A stretch of DNA of 6,088 nt, taken from the NCBI GenBank assembly GCA_050256555.1, contig JBBWWC010000233.1:1-6088 (forward strand), in the 5' to 3' direction. This DNA comes from UBA1146 sp050256555 (GTDB lineage: Bacteria; Planctomycetota; UBA8108; UBA1146). This document shows positions 5,190 through 6,088 of the stretch, piece by piece. How positions within the stretch are numbered: position 1 is the stretch's first letter; each line of letters starts with the position of its first letter. The translations under genes and the position numbers were made by a program. The notes under the pieces are model-generated. The model searched no databases. It was given only the letters and a program-made list of their open reading frames with translations, and was not told the origin of the DNA.

Positions 5190-6065
5190 TCAGTTCTGAT
5201 CGCAAGCTCCCGTTGTCATGGCACGTTGGTGTAACCAGTCCCAGAACCCAGCGCGAAGGGTCAATGCCTTGCGCATGCCCTTGCGAAGGTCAGCCCGTCC
5301 CGCCTCGGTTCCGGCATAATGACGCGAAATCTCCATCAAGGTCTCCTGATGGTGATCATCCACTGCCGCATGAAGTGGGAAGAAGACTGTCTCGGATGGA
5401 TCAACCGCCAGCACTTCCAGCGCAGGAAGAAAATGCTGGTACATGGTACTGACGACATTTTCAGTGCCCAGACCGATCGCCCCAAGAGCCTCGGCAGTGG
5501 ATCCACCGGAAAGAACTGCAAGAAACATCTCTCGCCAGCAGATCACTTCTATCGAGTCTGTATCGTGGCCAGAGTTTTCAACTCCTGCGACTCGACAGAA
5601 ACGACGAAATAACAACGGGTGTGGAACTCCGTCGACCCATTCCTTCTCAACACCGATTTCCGCCAGCTCTTCGAGTTCATCCGATTCGTAAATCCCAGCT
5701 TCCTCGGTAAGGTTTTCCATCAGAGCCGCTCGATGTTCTGGAAGCTCCAGGCGACCGATAACCGTGGTTAGATAGCGCGGGAAATGTGCCGAATAACCAT
5801 GATAATGACGAGCGAAATCAGCAAGAGCCCACTGCATGTCAGGTAGAGTCCTGTCACGGAGCGCCAAAAGATATGGATGATGGACCGCACGATGGGAAGT
5901 TCCTTCTATAGCCAACTTCGCCAAAAAATCATCGGTTTCTAGTTCGGCTCCATCCTCAACATGGACTCGTCGACGATCTTCGATCGCTCTGACAAATTCC
6001 ATCAAGAGCATTGGATCCGAACTCAATTCCCGCAGTAAATCAGGCCGGTCGACTTTCCACAGCAC
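5190..6065 (-). CDS. Heme-oxygenase-like diiron oxidase/oxygenase (HDO; iron-containing redox enzyme family), possibly 5'-partial
   Basis: The 291 residues from a GTG at 6065 fit the TenA/PqqC/heme-oxygenase-like fold. Family features are HPYLLALR (63-70), ENLTEEAG (117-124), HPLLFRRFCRVAG (149-161) and the late helix LHAAVDDHHQ (231-240). By analogy with CADD and related HDOs, likely diiron ligands are Glu121 or Glu122, His149, Glu202 (Glu192 as alternative), His232, Asp236 and His239. The H-x3-D-x2-H spacing matches CADD exactly. Known members (UndA, SznF, BesC, CADD) perform O2-dependent decarboxylation, N-oxygenation, C-C cleavage or aminobenzoate formation, so the family alone does not give the reaction. 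The GTG has only a weak AGG upstream, and the frame stays open to 6088, so the true start may lie outside the window. ATG codons at residues 19 and 22 are alternatives. It ends 40 bases from the convergent dioxygenase gene. Confidence 0.8.
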   Translation of the reverse strand: MLWKVDRPDLLRELSSDPMLLMEFVRAIEDRRRVHVEDGAELETDDFLAKLAIEGTSHRAVHHPYLLALRDRTLPDMQWALADFARHYHGYSAHFPRYLTTVIGRLELPEHRAALMENLTEEAGIYESDELEELAEIGVEKEWVDGVPHPLLFRRFCRVAGVENSGHDTDSIEVICWREMFLAVLSGGSTAEALGAIGLGTENVVSTMYQHFLPALEVLAVDPSETVFFPLHAAVDDHHQETLMEISRHYAGTEAGRADLRKGMRKALTLRAGFWDWLHQRAMTTGACDQN

Positions 6066-6088
6066 GCAGCCTGATCGCGTTCGAACAC

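Noticed and set aside
5190..6065. TenA thiaminase or PqqC
   Set aside because: The fold is shared, but the ENLxEExG...HxxLF and HxxxDxxH pattern is that of diiron HDOs, and no thiamine or PQQ genes are present.
1..6088. CRISPR array, tRNA, rRNA, insertion sequence or riboswitch
   Set aside because: No regularly spaced repeats, cloverleaf-like segments, transposase frames, terminal inverted repeats or recognisable riboswitch cores were seen on either strand.

Overview
The window reads as chromosomal DNA of about 50% GC from a Gram-negative-type bacterium. I favour a planctomycete, from an exported protein with prenyltransferase/squalene-oxidase-type repeats, a coiled-coil lipoprotein and an NfuA-like scaffold paired with a soluble Rieske protein. 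This is inference from gene content only. I see no rRNA, tRNA, CRISPR array, transposase or phage gene.

Minus-strand block (65-3179). In transcription order: an NfuA-like Fe-S carrier (2586-3179), a small soluble Rieske [2Fe-2S] protein that overlaps it (stop at 2225), a 109-base gap holding a small palindrome, a coiled-coil lipoprotein (1285-2115), and a secreted alpha/alpha-barrel repeat protein (65-1285) whose ATG overlaps the lipoprotein stop as TGATG. The block looks like two pairs: an iron-sulfur pair in the cytoplasm and a cell-envelope pair.

Divergent intergenic region (3180-3466). It holds no convincing gene. It contains short direct repeats of the form CTGAAAR, an imperfect inverted repeat, and the Shine-Dalgarno sites of the flanking genes.

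Plus-strand operon (3467-5149) and convergent gene (5190-end). A class I SAM-dependent methyltransferase is followed, 3 bases after its stop, by a TauD/TfdA-type Fe(II)/2-oxoglutarate dioxygenase with a complete facial triad. Converging on them from the right edge is a heme-oxygenase-like diiron oxidase/oxygenase (HDO, 'iron-containing redox enzyme' family) with an almost complete ligand set. It may lack its true start because the reading frame is still open at the window edge.

The most interesting possibility is that the methyltransferase, the Fe/2OG oxygenase and the HDO form a compact pathway that modifies or makes a small molecule. No carrier protein, synthetase, transporter or regulator is visible in the window, so the substrate cannot be named. 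The neighbouring Fe-S genes suit an iron-rich neighbourhood but are probably housekeeping.
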